In this document: piece by piece, positions 8,828 to 19,168 of the stretch | Layout of the letters: each line of letters opens with the position of its first letter | Numbering within the stretch: the stretch's first letter is position 1 | Source: Verrucomicrobiia bacterium | GTDB taxonomy: Bacteria > Verrucomicrobiota > Verrucomicrobiia > Limisphaerales > CAIMTB01 | Length of the DNA stretch: 64,000 nt | Direction of reading: 5' to 3' | NCBI GenBank assembly: GCA_019634625.1 | Contig: JAHCBA010000002.1 | Span: 243,178 to 307,177, forward strand | Translations under genes and position numbers: made by a program | Notes under the pieces: generated by a model | Told to the model about the DNA's origin: nothing | Seen by the model: the letters and a program-made list of their open reading frames with translations, nothing else | Databases searched by the model: none

Positions 8828-9940
8828 TCAAGGCCACCGGAGACGCCAGAATCGTTCGGCAGCGGCCGGTGCCGGCAGGACAATCTCTTCGTGCTCGGCG
8901 GCCGGGGTGATCCTCCGATCCTCCACCCACAGATCGGGATCGAGCCCGGAGGCGCGTTGCAGCACGTACGTCACTCCGATCTGCCCGCGGACCGTCAGGA
9001 GGAATCCGTCGGCGTGGCGGCCCACTTCCAGCAGGGGCGGGTCGGGCGGTGGTGCGGTGTCGTCGGTCAGGTCGGGAATCCCGTTGCCGTTGGCGTCGTT
9101 GGGATCATCGATGCCGATGAAGTAGATCTCGAAGTCCGGCTCCGGCGTCCCGGGATCGCCATCCCAGAAGGCCAGGGCCCCGAAGTAGTCCTTGGCGTAG
9201 TCCGGGTCCCGTTCGACATCGCCAAGGGAGATCTCGATGAGCTGGCCGAGGTGATTGGTGAGGGTGCTCTCGCCGATCGCGAAATGGTTCAGGCGATTGG
9301 TGGGCTCCCGGGTGAGGTTCATGGGTCCGGCCATGAAGACCTCCTCGAGGCCGACGCGCCGAAGCATGAGGTGGCCGAGGACCGGATCAGGGCTGGGTTG
9401 ATAGGTCAGGGTGCCGGCGTACTCGATGATCTCGAACCGATGGGTGAACTCCGGCAACGCCCCGAACTCGTCGCTTTCGAGGCGAAGCCTGAGAATGCCG
9501 TGGTAATCGCCCGGGGCCCGTTGCCAGGCGATCGTTCCCTCACCCCACGTGATCTCCGTGGCCCAGTACGCCGTGCCTGTCCACGAGTCGATGCCCTCGG
9601 ACACCTCGTAGAAGTCGGGAATCCCGTTCTCGTTCGCATCGAGATGCTCGGGAGCCGGCACCACCAGTTCGCCGAGAAGCGGCTCCGGGAATTCGGGGCC
9701 ATCCATCCGGAAATAGGTGCCGTGGGTCAGGTCATCCTCGAAGGTGGAGAAGAATTCGTGGTTCGGCGTCCGCGGATCCGCCGACCCAAAGGCGAGCGTG
9801 TACGTCAGGCCCAGTGTTGAAGCCGTGCCGGGTTCGACCCGCACCGACAGGGAGAAGAGCCGGACCTGCGCAACGTTCGTGGCGGCTTCCGCGGCCAGCC
9901 AGGGAATCAGGGCGAGGAGGAGCAGGATTCCGGGGCGCAT
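8828..9940 (-). CDS. Secreted protein with thrombospondin-type Ca-binding motifs
   Basis: 370 residues. A signal peptide (MRPGILLLLALIPWLAAEA) is followed by a beta-rich body. Two short calcium-binding motifs of thrombospondin type-3 style are seen: DANENGIPD (101-109) and DANGNGIPD (near 282-290). The C-terminus, about 60 residues ending AERFWRLRWP, is a beta-sandwich-like tail that recurs at the end of secreted proteins in this phylum. No enzyme signature is seen. It is expected outside the inner membrane. Function unknown. Confidence 0.75.
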   Translation of the reverse strand: MRPGILLLLALIPWLAAEAATNVAQVRLFSLSVRVEPGTASTLGLTYTLAFGSADPRTPNHEFFSTFEDDLTHGTYFRMDGPEFPEPLLGELVVPAPEHLDANENGIPDFYEVSEGIDSWTGTAYWATEITWGEGTIAWQRAPGDYHGILRLRLESDEFGALPEFTHRFEIIEYAGTLTYQPSPDPVLGHLMLRRVGLEEVFMAGPMNLTREPTNRLNHFAIGESTLTNHLGQLIEISLGDVERDPDYAKDYFGALAFWDGDPGTPEPDFEIYFIGIDDPNDANGNGIPDLTDDTAPPPDPPLLEVGRHADGFLLTVRGQIGVTYVLQRASGLDPDLWVEDRRITPAAEHEEIVLPAPAAAERFWRLRWP

Positions 9941-10016
9941 CGTGGCGTGTTAACGGCAACGGCCCCGCACCGCAAGCCCGCAGGGAGCACATGCGCCCCC
10001 ATCGCATGCTGACCCT

Positions 10017-10892
10017 TCACTTCTTCAACCCTTTACGGGCTTCACGAAGGGCCTTTCGATCGGCTTCCGTGGGTTCAGGGTAAGCCATCTTCAGCGTCTT
10101 GAGCGTCTCAACGATCGCGTGCGAGATGATCAACCGCGCGTTCTTCTTGTCGTCGGCGGGAACGACATACCAGGGCGCATGGCTTGTGCTGGTGGCGCCT
10201 AGGCAGTCGGCATAGGCATCCTGGAAGGCGTCCCAGTGCTTTCGCATCTCGATGTCCGCCGGGCCCAGCTTCCAGTTTTTTTCGCCCTCATCGATTCGGG
10301 CGAGGAAGCGGCAACGCTGCTCCTCCTTCGAGAGGTGGAGGAAGAACTTCACGATCCGCGTGCCGTTGCGGTGGAGGTAATCCTCCATGTTCACGATATC
10401 CCGGTACCGTTCGCGCCACAGTGCGGGTGGCCGGACGAATTCCTCGGGGACGCGCTGCCGGGCGAGCACATCCGGACGCACCCGCACGATCAGCACCTCC
10501 TCATAGTAGGACCGGTTGAAGATCCCGATGCGGCCCCGCTCCGGCAGACGTCGATGGGTGCGCCACAGGAAATCGTGATCGAGTTCCTCCGAACTCGGCT
10601 CCTTGAAGCTGGACACCTGACAGCCCTGGGGATTGACGCCCGACATCACATGCCGGATGGCGCCGTCCTTCCCCGCGGCGTCCATCCCCTGGAAGATCAG
10701 GAGCAGAGCATACCGGTTGTGGGCGTACAGAACGCTTTGAAGGTCCCTCAGCTCGGACACGTACTCCTCGAGCCGCTGCGCATACTCCTTCTTGGTCTGG
10801 TACAACGGCTTCACTTCGGTCGGGCGCCGTGTCAGATCGACCTTCGACCCGGGCTCGATCCGGTAGTCCTCGAGATGACATTTGATCTTCAT
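10017..10892 (-). CDS. PPK2-family polyphosphate kinase
   Basis: 291 residues from the ATG at 10892; this start gives [20 protein letters not shown], which fits the usual PPK2 N-terminus. Walker A is [11 protein letters not shown] (residues 68-77), followed by SFKEPS and a Walker B-like strand, [14 protein letters not shown], which are PPK2 hallmarks. PPK2 enzymes transfer phosphate between polyphosphate and nucleotides, usually making ADP/ATP or GTP from AMP/ADP/GDP. One-domain length agrees with class I or III enzymes; the preferred nucleotide cannot be read. Cytoplasmic. Divergent from the large secreted-protein gene, with 98 bp between the two starts. Confidence 0.92.
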   Translation of the reverse strand: MKIKCHLEDYRIEPGSKVDLTRRPTEVKPLYQTKKEYAQRLEEYVSELRDLQSVLYAHNRYALLLIFQGMDAAGKDGAIRHVMSGVNPQGCQVSSFKEPSSEELDHDFLWRTHRRLPERGRIGIFNRSYYEEVLIVRVRPDVLARQRVPEEFVRPPALWRERYRDIVNMEDYLHRNGTRIVKFFLHLSKEEQRCRFLARIDEGEKNWKLGPADIEMRKHWDAFQDAYADCLGATSTSHAPWYVVPADDKKNARLIISHAIVETLKTLKMAYPEPTEADRKALREARKGLKK

Positions 10893-10990
10893 GGGGGCGT
10901 CACCATGCCGGCCCGGAAAAGGTCCATCCCTCAAAATGGGTATTCCCGGGCTGCAGCGTTGCCGATCAGCATCGCGAAGATCGACGGTCC

Positions 10991-13900
10991 ATGAAAAGCC
11001 TTGTTCGTCCCCGCTCCACCCAAATTCCACTCGTTACGCTGGCTGGCCTGTTTGCCGCAAGTGCGGTGGCGTCTCCGCCTCCGACGCCGACCCTGTTCCT
11101 GGAACCTACCCCTACCGGGGCATTGCACCTGGTCTGGCAATCCCCCTTCGCGCGGTTCGTACTCGAGTCGGCGCCCGCCCTTCCCGCCGCCGCCTCATGG
11201 ACACCGGTCCAGCGGGCCGCCACTGAGTCGGAGGGGACATTCCGCGTCCAGGTTCTGCCAGGAGCGGATGCCCGCTTCTACCGCCTGCGGCTGCCCCTCA
11301 CCCAGGTGACGGAGACCTCGCCGCGGCAGGGGGAACTGGGCGTCTCGGTCGGTCGCGAGACGGTCGTGCGGTTCAGTTCCGCCCTGGCGTCCACGGCGAC
11401 CGTCGGGCTGGATCGGTTCTACGCGCTGCATGCCGGGCGCCGCCTGCTGACACGGGTGGAGGTCTCCCAGGACCGGCGACGCGCCACGCTGTTCTACCTC
11501 GAACCATTGCCGGGCAACGCCCGCCTGACCGTGGTCTTCAATGGCGACGATCTGCAGGACGAATGGGGTTGGCCCCTGGATGCCGATGGCGACGGCGTCC
11601 CCGGAGGCGAGGCGCGTTTCTGGTTCGATACCCTGAACCTCACGGCCATCGCCGGAACCGCCGTCGTCGGAAATGTGTATGCCGCGGAGCCTGAGACCGG
11701 CGCCGATGGGTCATCGCGGAACCGCCCGCTGGCCGGCGTCACTGTCTCGGTGGACGGACGGGAACAGGATCTGCGGGCCGTCACGGATGCCCAGGGGTTC
11801 TTCCGCCTTCAACCGGTCCCGGCGGGGCGCTTCTTCGTGCACATCGACGGCCGCACCGCCCTCGACAGCGCCTATCCGAACGGCGCGTATTATCCGACGG
11901 TCGGCAAGTCCTGGGACGCCGTGGCCGGGGTGACCACCAACCTCGCCGGGGGCACCGGGGAGATCTTCCTGCCGCGCATCCAGGGAGATGCCATGGTCTC
12001 CGCCAGCGCCAGCCAGGCCACCGTGGTGTCCTTTGCCCCGGCTGTGGTGGAGGACCATCCCGAACTGGCCCAGGCCCGGATCGTGGTTCCACCCAACTCG
12101 CTGTACGCGAACGATGGAAACCGCGGGGGTCGCATCGGGCTCGCCCCGGTCCCCTCGGATCGATTGCCCGGTCCGCTGCCGACCGGACTGGAGTTGCCGT
12201 CGGTCTTCACCGTGCAGACCGACGGTCCGGGCAACTTCGACCGCCCGGCGTCCGTGTGCCTCCCGAACATCCCCCAGATGGTTCCTGGTGCCCCGCTGCC
12301 GCCGGGAACGCGACGCGACCTGATCTCGTTCGATCATAAGAAGGGCGTCTGGGAGAGTGTCGGGCCCATGTCCGTGGCCGCCGACGGCTCGCTGCTTTGC
12401 ACGGACCCGGGCGTCGGCATCCGCGAACCCGGCTGGCATGGGGCCGGCGTCCCGGCCTTCCGCGGTTCCCCGAATGTGGGTTCCGGACCCGGCACCGGTA
12501 CCGGCACGGGCGCAGGGGCGTCCGGAGGCTCTTCCGGTGGGGCCGGCTCGGGAACCGGCGGCGACGGAGTCCTGGGCGGTTCCGCACCCGGCGGGCACAA
12601 CCCCGGTTCTCCGGGTTCAGGCGGGGGCGGACCCAGTCCGGGCGGCAGTTCGGGCAGTGGTTCCGGTTCAGGCGGGGGCGGGCCGGGAGGCGGTGGACCG
12701 GGGGGTGGAGGCGGCGGCGGCGCGGATTCCGAACCTTCCTGTCCCGAGGGCGGCCTCGACCCGTGCCTGGCCCGGGCCAATGCGGAGAAGAAGCGCTGCG
12801 ACGAAGCCAAGCACGCGTCCCTCGACAAGTACGGCAAGCAGTGTCAGGAGGCCGAACGCCGCCTGGGCCGCAATCATCCCGCCGTCCGGGCCTGCCTCGA
12901 CTCCTACGCGCGCCTCTACTTCCAGGCGACGCTCAACTGCAATCAACTCAAGACAGACTTCACCGCCGCCTGCGCCCCGTGCGTCCCCGGCGATGTCATG
13001 CCGTCGCCCCTGCTGGCCGGGCCGATGCCCCATCCGGCCGGTGCGGCGTCGTCCGTCCGGCCCCACGGCGTGCCGGGCGCCTCCGAGGACCTCCTCGAAC
13101 TTCTGGAACAGGCCGGGGCGCTGCTGGCCTCGTATGTCATGAACGATCAGGAGATTCCCGAAGCGGCACGCCTTCAGGCCGAAGGCTGGATCGCCCAAGC
13201 CGAATCCCGGGCCGGTGGCGACCTCGGGATGCATTTCTTCCGGGAAGGCCTTCTCACCGAGGAGCTGGGGGCGGCCGTCTTCCTGTCCTTCGGTGAGGAC
13301 CCCGGCAATGCGCCTCCCTATCCGGTGCCGTTTCGTGCCGTGGTGGATCGACCGGAGGGACTGTTCTCCATCCGGGGCGAGACCGAGGCGTTCGGGGCTT
13401 ACCAGTTCTTTGTGCCGCAGGACGGGCTCCTGCTGCACATCGAGTTCTACGACCCGCGCGCCGGAACCTATGCCATCGTCTTCCCCAATCGGTCGCCCGG
13501 ATCCGCCCTCCAGGCCCCACGCCTGCACCTGCACTCCCTTCCCGTCGATGCACCCGATCGCGATGGAGACGGACTGCCGGACTTCGCGGAGGTCGTCCTG
13601 GGCACCCATCCCGAAAACCCCGACACCGATGGCGACGGCGTCCCGGACGGTACCGAGGTCGCGCAAGGCGCCGATCCACTCGATGGCATCGCCGTCCGTC
13701 CCGGCGTGATCGCTGCCGTCGAGATGCCGGGCAGGGCCGTGGACGTCGCAGCCGACGATGATCTGGCCATCGTCGCCGCGGGTCAGAGTGGCGTTGCCGT
13801 CTTTGATCTCGCCAATCCCCTTCGCCCCATTCTCGCCGCCCAGGTCGATACCCCGGGCGACGCCCGGGGCGTCGCGATGTCCGCGCGCCATGTTGCCGTG

Positions 13901-16270
13901 GCGGACGGGCCGCAGGGACTCGCCATCCTCGATCTCACCGCCGCCCTGCCGCTTCGCGTGCGGCAGCAACTCAACCTCGGTTCCGCCGTCGTTGCGGTTG
14001 CGGCCGATCGCGGCACGGCCTTCGCCGCGCTGGAGTCTCGCGAGATCGTGGCCGTGGATCTCTTCACCGGCCTGGAGCACGGGCGCACCCGGTTGACCGG
14101 TGGCCAGCCGATTCAGGATCTCATCGTTCATCGCGAGGTTCTCTACGTGCTGACCTCGACGGAGCTGCTCGCCATGCCCCGTGGCCTCCCACCGGTCGAG
14201 GTCGCAAGCCGGGTTTCCGCGCCAGGACTGCTTCCGGGTTCGTTCCGTCGCAAACGCCTCGCGGCCGCCGAAGACCGCCTTTACGCCAGCCATCGCCAGG
14301 GTTTTACCGTCTTCGATGTCGCCCAACCGCTCGCCCCGGTCGCGCTGCAGGACCACGTCACGCCTCAGTTCGGATGGAAACAGCTCGTGCCGGTCCAACC
14401 CGGCCTCGCCGTGGCCCCGCTCGGTCCCGATTCGACCGAAGGCAACGCCCACCATCTCCACCTCTACGACCTCGGTCCGACCGGTACCAACGCCGTCTTC
14501 CTCACCACCCTGACCACCCCGGGGGTCGCCGTCGCCGTGGCACCATGGAAGGGCCTCGCCTACGTCGCCGACGACCGCGCCGGTCTTCAGGTCGTTCATT
14601 TCCGCCCGCCCCAGAACATCGCCACACCTCCATTCGTCACCCTCGGAGATCCGGCCCTGGGCAATCCGACGGCGGTCGCCGAGGGACAGCCTTTCAGCGT
14701 GGCCGCGCGGGCCGTGGACGATGACCTGGTCCGGGCGGTGGAGTTCTACCTCGACGACACCCTGGCTGCCACGGCCGGGCGGGCGCCCTTCACCCGGACG
14801 ATCCTGGCGCCCCTCCGCACACCGGACCGCACTTCGATCTCATTGCGGGCACGGGCCATCGACGTCGCCGGTAACGCCGCCTGGAGCGACCCCTTCGTTG
14901 TCAGCCTGTCCCCGGACACCCAGCCCCCCGAAGTCATGTTCACGGCACCGGGCGACGGACGGCATTTCGCCAGCCTCGATGGAATCGTGATCGGCGCGGC
15001 ATTTTCGAAGCATCTGGATCCGGCCACGCTCTCGACAACCTCGTTCCGGCTGCTGGCGCCCGGTCCCACCGGCGGCTTCGGCGATGCCGACGAACGGGTG
15101 ATCGAGTCCGGTCGCGCCGGGTATCGGGCCGATGTCCAGACCGCCTGGCGCAGCATTCCCGAATCCTTGCCGCCCGGCACCTACCGCGCTGTGCTGACCC
15201 CCGACATCGCCGATCCCGCGGGCAACCGCCTCCGCGACGCCGTCACCTGGGAATTCCATGTGGTCCACGCCGACCTGACCGGCGGCGGCTTCGTCGCGGC
15301 CAGCGGCGCCATCGAGCGCCCGGGGGTCAGGGACGAACTGGCTTTCGTCGGGCGCGCCGGTCAGGCCCTCTACTTCGATGAAGTGACTGGCACTTGTACC
15401 AGCGGGATCCGTTGGCGTTGTGTGGCCCCGGACCAGTCGGTGCTCTTCGAGGAGACCCTTGGCGGGCTGGGCTGTGGCGTCGATGCCGGCCTGCGGGTTC
15501 TGCCGGCGGATGGCACGTATCAGATCGTCATCGACGGACAACCCGGGGTCGTCCACCCGTGGAGCATCGCCCTCTACGATGTTCCCCAGGCCCAGCCTGT
15601 CTCCATCACCGTGGGAACGCCGGTGCTGGCCGGGCAACCGACGCCTGGGTCGGGCCGCATCGAAACCCCCGGTTCCAGCGATCTGTTCCACTTCCAGGGC
15701 AGCGCCGGGCAGCGTGTCTTCTTCGAGGAACCGCTGGGAACCTGCAATTCGCCCTTCCGCTGGAGTGCCACGTCGCCATCGGGTGATGTTCTCTTCGAAG
15801 AAACCCTCGGCGGCACCGGGTGCGGACGCCATGCCGGACGGCTCACCCTCCCGGAATCCGGGCAGTACGCCATCTCCGTTCGGGGCATGGCGGATGCCAC
15901 GGGCGACTACGCCTTCACGGTGTGGGATGCCACCCCGCAGACGTTTGAAGTCGGGCCCACCGCGGAAATCGCTCCCGGGCAACCCGGTGCCGGCGCCGGC
16001 CACCTCGAAACGCCCGGGACTGCGGACATCTATCGCTTCCACCTCGCCGCCGGAACGACGCTGCGCTTTGAGGCCATGGATGCCGTGGCCGCCCTGACTT
16101 CCGTCACCTGGCGCCTCCTGGATCCCTCCGGAACCGCGCTGTTCACCGCCTGCCTCGGCTGCACAGACCCGGGGTCCGTCCATCTGGCCGTGCCCGGCCA
16201 GTACACAATCGTGGTCGGCGATGATACCCACGCCGGGACCGGCACCTACCGCCTTCGTTGGGGACCCTGA
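10991..16270 (+). CDS. Giant secreted multidomain adhesin-like protein
   Basis: 1759 residues with an N-terminal signal peptide (hydrophobic [17 protein letters not shown]). Domains in order: a carboxypeptidase-regulatory-like beta sandwich (about 216-300; [21 protein letters not shown]); a Gly/Ser-rich linker (about 497-580) with almost no other residues; a Cys-containing helical stretch ([12 protein letters not shown], about 595-665); thrombospondin-type Ca-binding motifs ([19 protein letters not shown], about 853-900); an LVIVD-type beta-propeller (about 904-1210; [25 protein letters not shown]); Ig-like modules (about 1211-1424; [10 protein letters not shown]); and three PPC-like repeats (about 1427-1759), two of which share FEETLGG-GCG and paired cysteines. 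It is likely exported and surface-attached, but no sorting signal is obvious. No catalytic motif seen. Confidence 0.85.
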   Translation: MKSLVRPRSTQIPLVTLAGLFAASAVASPPPTPTLFLEPTPTGALHLVWQSPFARFVLESAPALPAAASWTPVQRAATESEGTFRVQVLPGADARFYRLRLPLTQVTETSPRQGELGVSVGRETVVRFSSALASTATVGLDRFYALHAGRRLLTRVEVSQDRRRATLFYLEPLPGNARLTVVFNGDDLQDEWGWPLDADGDGVPGGEARFWFDTLNLTAIAGTAVVGNVYAAEPETGADGSSRNRPLAGVTVSVDGREQDLRAVTDAQGFFRLQPVPAGRFFVHIDGRTALDSAYPNGAYYPTVGKSWDAVAGVTTNLAGGTGEIFLPRIQGDAMVSASASQATVVSFAPAVVEDHPELAQARIVVPPNSLYANDGNRGGRIGLAPVPSDRLPGPLPTGLELPSVFTVQTDGPGNFDRPASVCLPNIPQMVPGAPLPPGTRRDLISFDHKKGVWESVGPMSVAADGSLLCTDPGVGIREPGWHGAGVPAFRGSPNVGSGPGTGTGTGAGASGGSSGGAGSGTGGDGVLGGSAPGGHNPGSPGSGGGGPSPGGSSGSGSGSGGGGPGGGGPGGGGGGGADSEPSCPEGGLDPCLARANAEKKRCDEAKHASLDKYGKQCQEAERRLGRNHPAVRACLDSYARLYFQATLNCNQLKTDFTAACAPCVPGDVMPSPLLAGPMPHPAGAASSVRPHGVPGASEDLLELLEQAGALLASYVMNDQEIPEAARLQAEGWIAQAESRAGGDLGMHFFREGLLTEELGAAVFLSFGEDPGNAPPYPVPFRAVVDRPEGLFSIRGETEAFGAYQFFVPQDGLLLHIEFYDPRAGTYAIVFPNRSPGSALQAPRLHLHSLPVDAPDRDGDGLPDFAEVVLGTHPENPDTDGDGVPDGTEVAQGADPLDGIAVRPGVIAAVEMPGRAVDVAADDDLAIVAAGQSGVAVFDLANPLRPILAAQVDTPGDARGVAMSARHVAVADGPQGLAILDLTAALPLRVRQQLNLGSAVVAVAADRGTAFAALESREIVAVDLFTGLEHGRTRLTGGQPIQDLIVHREVLYVLTSTELLAMPRGLPPVEVASRVSAPGLLPGSFRRKRLAAAEDRLYASHRQGFTVFDVAQPLAPVALQDHVTPQFGWKQLVPVQPGLAVAPLGPDSTEGNAHHLHLYDLGPTGTNAVFLTTLTTPGVAVAVAPWKGLAYVADDRAGLQVVHFRPPQNIATPPFVTLGDPALGNPTAVAEGQPFSVAARAVDDDLVRAVEFYLDDTLAATAGRAPFTRTILAPLRTPDRTSISLRARAIDVAGNAAWSDPFVVSLSPDTQPPEVMFTAPGDGRHFASLDGIVIGAAFSKHLDPATLSTTSFRLLAPGPTGGFGDADERVIESGRAGYRADVQTAWRSIPESLPPGTYRAVLTPDIADPAGNRLRDAVTWEFHVVHADLTGGGFVAASGAIERPGVRDELAFVGRAGQALYFDEVTGTCTSGIRWRCVAPDQSVLFEETLGGLGCGVDAGLRVLPADGTYQIVIDGQPGVVHPWSIALYDVPQAQPVSITVGTPVLAGQPTPGSGRIETPGSSDLFHFQGSAGQRVFFEEPLGTCNSPFRWSATSPSGDVLFEETLGGTGCGRHAGRLTLPESGQYAISVRGMADATGDYAFTVWDATPQTFEVGPTAEIAPGQPGAGAGHLETPGTADIYRFHLAAGTTLRFEAMDAVAALTSVTWRLLDPSGTALFTACLGCTDPGSVHLAVPGQYTIVVGDDTHAGTGTYRLRWGP

Positions 16271-16286
16271 ACCAGGCCGGCGGACC

Positions 16287-19082
16287 TCACGCCTTCACCC
16301 CGGCCTGCGCCGTCAATTCCTTCGCCACCCGCTCGATCTCGGCAACCGCCGGTTCCCATGGGCCGGCGGCGGTCTGCTGGAATGCCCGCAAGGGTTCCAA
16401 ACCCGCTCCCCACGCCGTTGCCACGGGTGCCTGCAGCGCCTCTTCCGGCGAGCCCGGTTCGGGCAATCGCCCCGCCACCGCCACCGCCCGTGCCCCGGCC
16501 ACCAGGGCTTCCAACGCCTTGTCCCGGGCCTCAGCAACGAACCCGGCCGCCCCCAGGACCCGCGCCAACCGCGCCTGCCGTTGCGCCCACCCCGCCTGTT
16601 CCGCCAGGCGGCGCCGTTCCTCGTCCGTCAACGCCTTCGCCGCCGGATCGCCTCCCGGGAAGAGAGGCCGGGCCCCACGGGTGGTGGCGCAGATGAGGCC
16701 GGCCGCCGCGAGCCGTTCCAACGCATCGTGCGTTGCCCGATCCACCACTTCGAGGCGTACCGGAGCCAGCGGGTCAGCACGCCCTTCGCCGAAATACTCC
16801 TGGTGCAACGACGCCAACCGTTCCCGATGCACGCCCGCATCCCGTTCCACCACGACGTACAACACGGAATGGGCGCCTTCCTTCGGGAAGCGCTCCTCGC
16901 ACTGGACCAGGGCCCCGTTGATGCGTTGGTGAACGGTTTCGGCAAATCCCAGTGACCGGTCTGCCGGCAGGGAAGGTCCACGGGGAGGCGGTGGGGTGGT
17001 TTCGCCATCCTGTCGCTGGGTGAAAAGCTGCCGCAGCCGCGCAAGGAACGCCTGCCGGCCGCCGCGTGGTTTCAGTTCCGCCAGGTCGCCCCTCAGGTCC
17101 AGCACGCCATCCGCGAGCGCCTGCTTGCCGGCCAGCGTCTCCAGCATCTGCTGCTCGATCGTTTTCTCCGCAATCAGGTGGTACACGGTCACCGGCTGGG
17201 TCTGGTGCTTCCGCCAGGCCCGCGCGATCCGCTGCTCCAGCCGGGCCGGGTTCCACGGAAGATCGCAGTTGATCACCACGCTGGCGTTCTGGAGGTTCAA
17301 CCCGGTCGATCCCGAATCCGTGCTCAGAAATACCCGGCAATTCGCATCGCCCTTGAAGGCGTTGATCTCCGCCCGCCGCCGCCGCTGCGGCACGCTCCCC
17401 GTGTGCCAGGCGTACCCGAGATTCATCCGCTTGCAGAGGTCCCGCACCAATTCCAACATCCCCTCCCACTCGGAAAACACGATCACCTTCGCCCCATTGT
17501 CCCGGGCCGCCTCAAGCAGCTTCTCCAATTCCCCCAGCTTCGGGCACGTCCGGTCCGTCCGGTCGAGAATGTAATTGGTGTCGCAGGTCATCCGGGCCAT
17601 GGCCAGATGCTTGAAGAGCTTCTCCTGCTCACCCTGCGTCAGAGCCCGCCGGCGTGCCGCTTGGAGGAGCCGTCCGATGATAACTATATGTTCTTCGTAA
17701 TTAACGGCTTGCGATGGACTTAAGGGGACGAAGAGATGCTTGTCCGTGCGATCCGGCAGCTCGGTTTCCACATCCGCTTTGCGGCGCCGCACCATCAGCG
17801 GACGGATGCGATCGTGGAGCTGCTGAAGGTTGCGATACCCATCCGGTCGTCCCCGATCATCAAGCACGTAATACTCCCGGTTGAACCGGAAGAGCGGACC
17901 CAGAACGGCGGGGTCGAGGAAGTCGATCAGCGAATGCAACTCGTCGATCCGATTCTCGATCGGGGTGCCGGTGAGAACAAAGGCGTACCGGCTCCGCAGG
18001 CGCTTGATGGCCCGTGCGGTCTTGGTGTTCCAGTTCTTGATCCGTTGGGCCTCGTCGAGCACCACCACGTCCGGGTGCAGGTGCTCGTTGACCTCGAGGG
18101 CATCGGCGAGCATTTGCTCGTAGTTGACCACCGTAAAAAACGGGGCGTTCCGATAGGCTTTCAGTCGCTGTTTCTGAGGTCCGAACACCAACTGTAACGA
18201 TAAGTTCGTAAAGCGCTGGACCTGCTCTTCCCATTCCGTCTTCAACGATGCCGGCGTGACCACCAACACCCGTTCCGCCTTCCCCAGCCGGTGCAGCAAC
18301 GCGCACGCCGCAATGGCCTGGATGGTCTTCCCCAACCCCATCTCGTCCGCCAACATCGCCCGCTCCGTGAAAGCCAGGTGCAGCATTCCCTCCCGCTGGT
18401 ACGGATACAGGGGAACCGTCGTCTCGTGGCTCGGCCATTCCCCGGAATGCACCTTGGCTTCGTATTCCCGACGCAATCGGTGACGCTCCTCCTCCCGACA
18501 TCGCCGTTCCAGCCATGAGTCCGCCTCCTGCGACACCCTCAAGGAAGGACACCCATTCTGGGACAGCTTCCTCCAAGCCTTGATCTCGTCCTCACTTGGT
18601 TCACCAAGCAACCACCCGTCCGGATCGATGCGTTGCCGCAAGACCTTCGGCAACCGACGTCGGTCGCCCTCCATCCGCCAGCGTCCCGTGGCGGGATCGG
18701 GGAAGAGATCCAACCGGTCCGATCCGACTTCCAACGCCAACTGAAACGCCTTCCGGAAGCGCCCCTCGAGCAGGAGAAATACGGCCTCGACATGCTTGCA
18801 GGTCCCCAGGCCGTTGATCCGGAAATCCACGCAGGTGCAGGCGACCTGGCGTTCCCGCAGACGCCGGATCTCCACCGAGTAGGTCAGTCCGCTCCCCGAT
18901 AGAACCTCGAAATTCGAAAAGATCGGGTGATGCGGATCGCGGTTGAGAATTCGAAACGTCTCGGTCTGCGCCCGCAACCGCCTCCGCTCAATCTCCTCCT
19001 CGTCCGTCGTCCGCCAGTCGTACACCGTCGGCACCAGGAGTTCTTCCTTGCCGGTCTGCTTGCGTGCCATGCCCTCGATCAT
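16287..19082 (-). CDS. SWIM zinc-finger SNF2-family DNA helicase/translocase
   Basis: 931 residues (an alternative ATG lies four codons in, at 19070). The SWIM zinc-binding motif Cys82-x-Cys84...Cys95-x-His97 (ACTCVDF..TCKHVEA) sits at the N-terminus. The Swi2/Snf2 ATPase core follows: Walker A MLADEMGLGKTIQA, box II VVLDEAQRIKN (DEAQ rather than DEAH), LTGTPIENR, and C-lobe motifs STDSGSTGLNLQNA and RLEQRIARAWRKHQ. Members translocate on duplex DNA to remodel protein-DNA complexes. About 280 C-terminal residues beyond the helicase are unlike anything I recognise. It converges with the giant secreted-protein gene, with only 16 bp between stops, and lies 86 bp after mnmG on the same strand. 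Confidence 0.93.
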   Translation of the reverse strand: MIEGMARKQTGKEELLVPTVYDWRTTDEEEIERRRLRAQTETFRILNRDPHHPIFSNFEVLSGSGLTYSVEIRRLRERQVACTCVDFRINGLGTCKHVEAVFLLLEGRFRKAFQLALEVGSDRLDLFPDPATGRWRMEGDRRRLPKVLRQRIDPDGWLLGEPSEDEIKAWRKLSQNGCPSLRVSQEADSWLERRCREEERHRLRREYEAKVHSGEWPSHETTVPLYPYQREGMLHLAFTERAMLADEMGLGKTIQAIAACALLHRLGKAERVLVVTPASLKTEWEEQVQRFTNLSLQLVFGPQKQRLKAYRNAPFFTVVNYEQMLADALEVNEHLHPDVVVLDEAQRIKNWNTKTARAIKRLRSRYAFVLTGTPIENRIDELHSLIDFLDPAVLGPLFRFNREYYVLDDRGRPDGYRNLQQLHDRIRPLMVRRRKADVETELPDRTDKHLFVPLSPSQAVNYEEHIVIIGRLLQAARRRALTQGEQEKLFKHLAMARMTCDTNYILDRTDRTCPKLGELEKLLEAARDNGAKVIVFSEWEGMLELVRDLCKRMNLGYAWHTGSVPQRRRRAEINAFKGDANCRVFLSTDSGSTGLNLQNASVVINCDLPWNPARLEQRIARAWRKHQTQPVTVYHLIAEKTIEQQMLETLAGKQALADGVLDLRGDLAELKPRGGRQAFLARLRQLFTQRQDGETTPPPPRGPSLPADRSLGFAETVHQRINGALVQCEERFPKEGAHSVLYVVVERDAGVHRERLASLHQEYFGEGRADPLAPVRLEVVDRATHDALERLAAAGLICATTRGARPLFPGGDPAAKALTDEERRRLAEQAGWAQRQARLARVLGAAGFVAEARDKALEALVAGARAVAVAGRLPEPGSPEEALQAPVATAWGAGLEPLRAFQQTAAGPWEPAVAEIERVAKELTAQAGVKA

Positions 19083-19168
19083 CCTGCGCCCAACCCGAAC
19101 GTCAATGCGCGCGTCAGAACGGCGGGACCCGACGCCCTCCCCATCCGGAGGATCGTCCCACCTTTCAA

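Noticed and set aside
12668..14599. 643-residue minus-strand open frame opposite the giant secreted protein
   Set aside because: Shadow of a GC-rich gene whose domains are recognisable on the plus strand.
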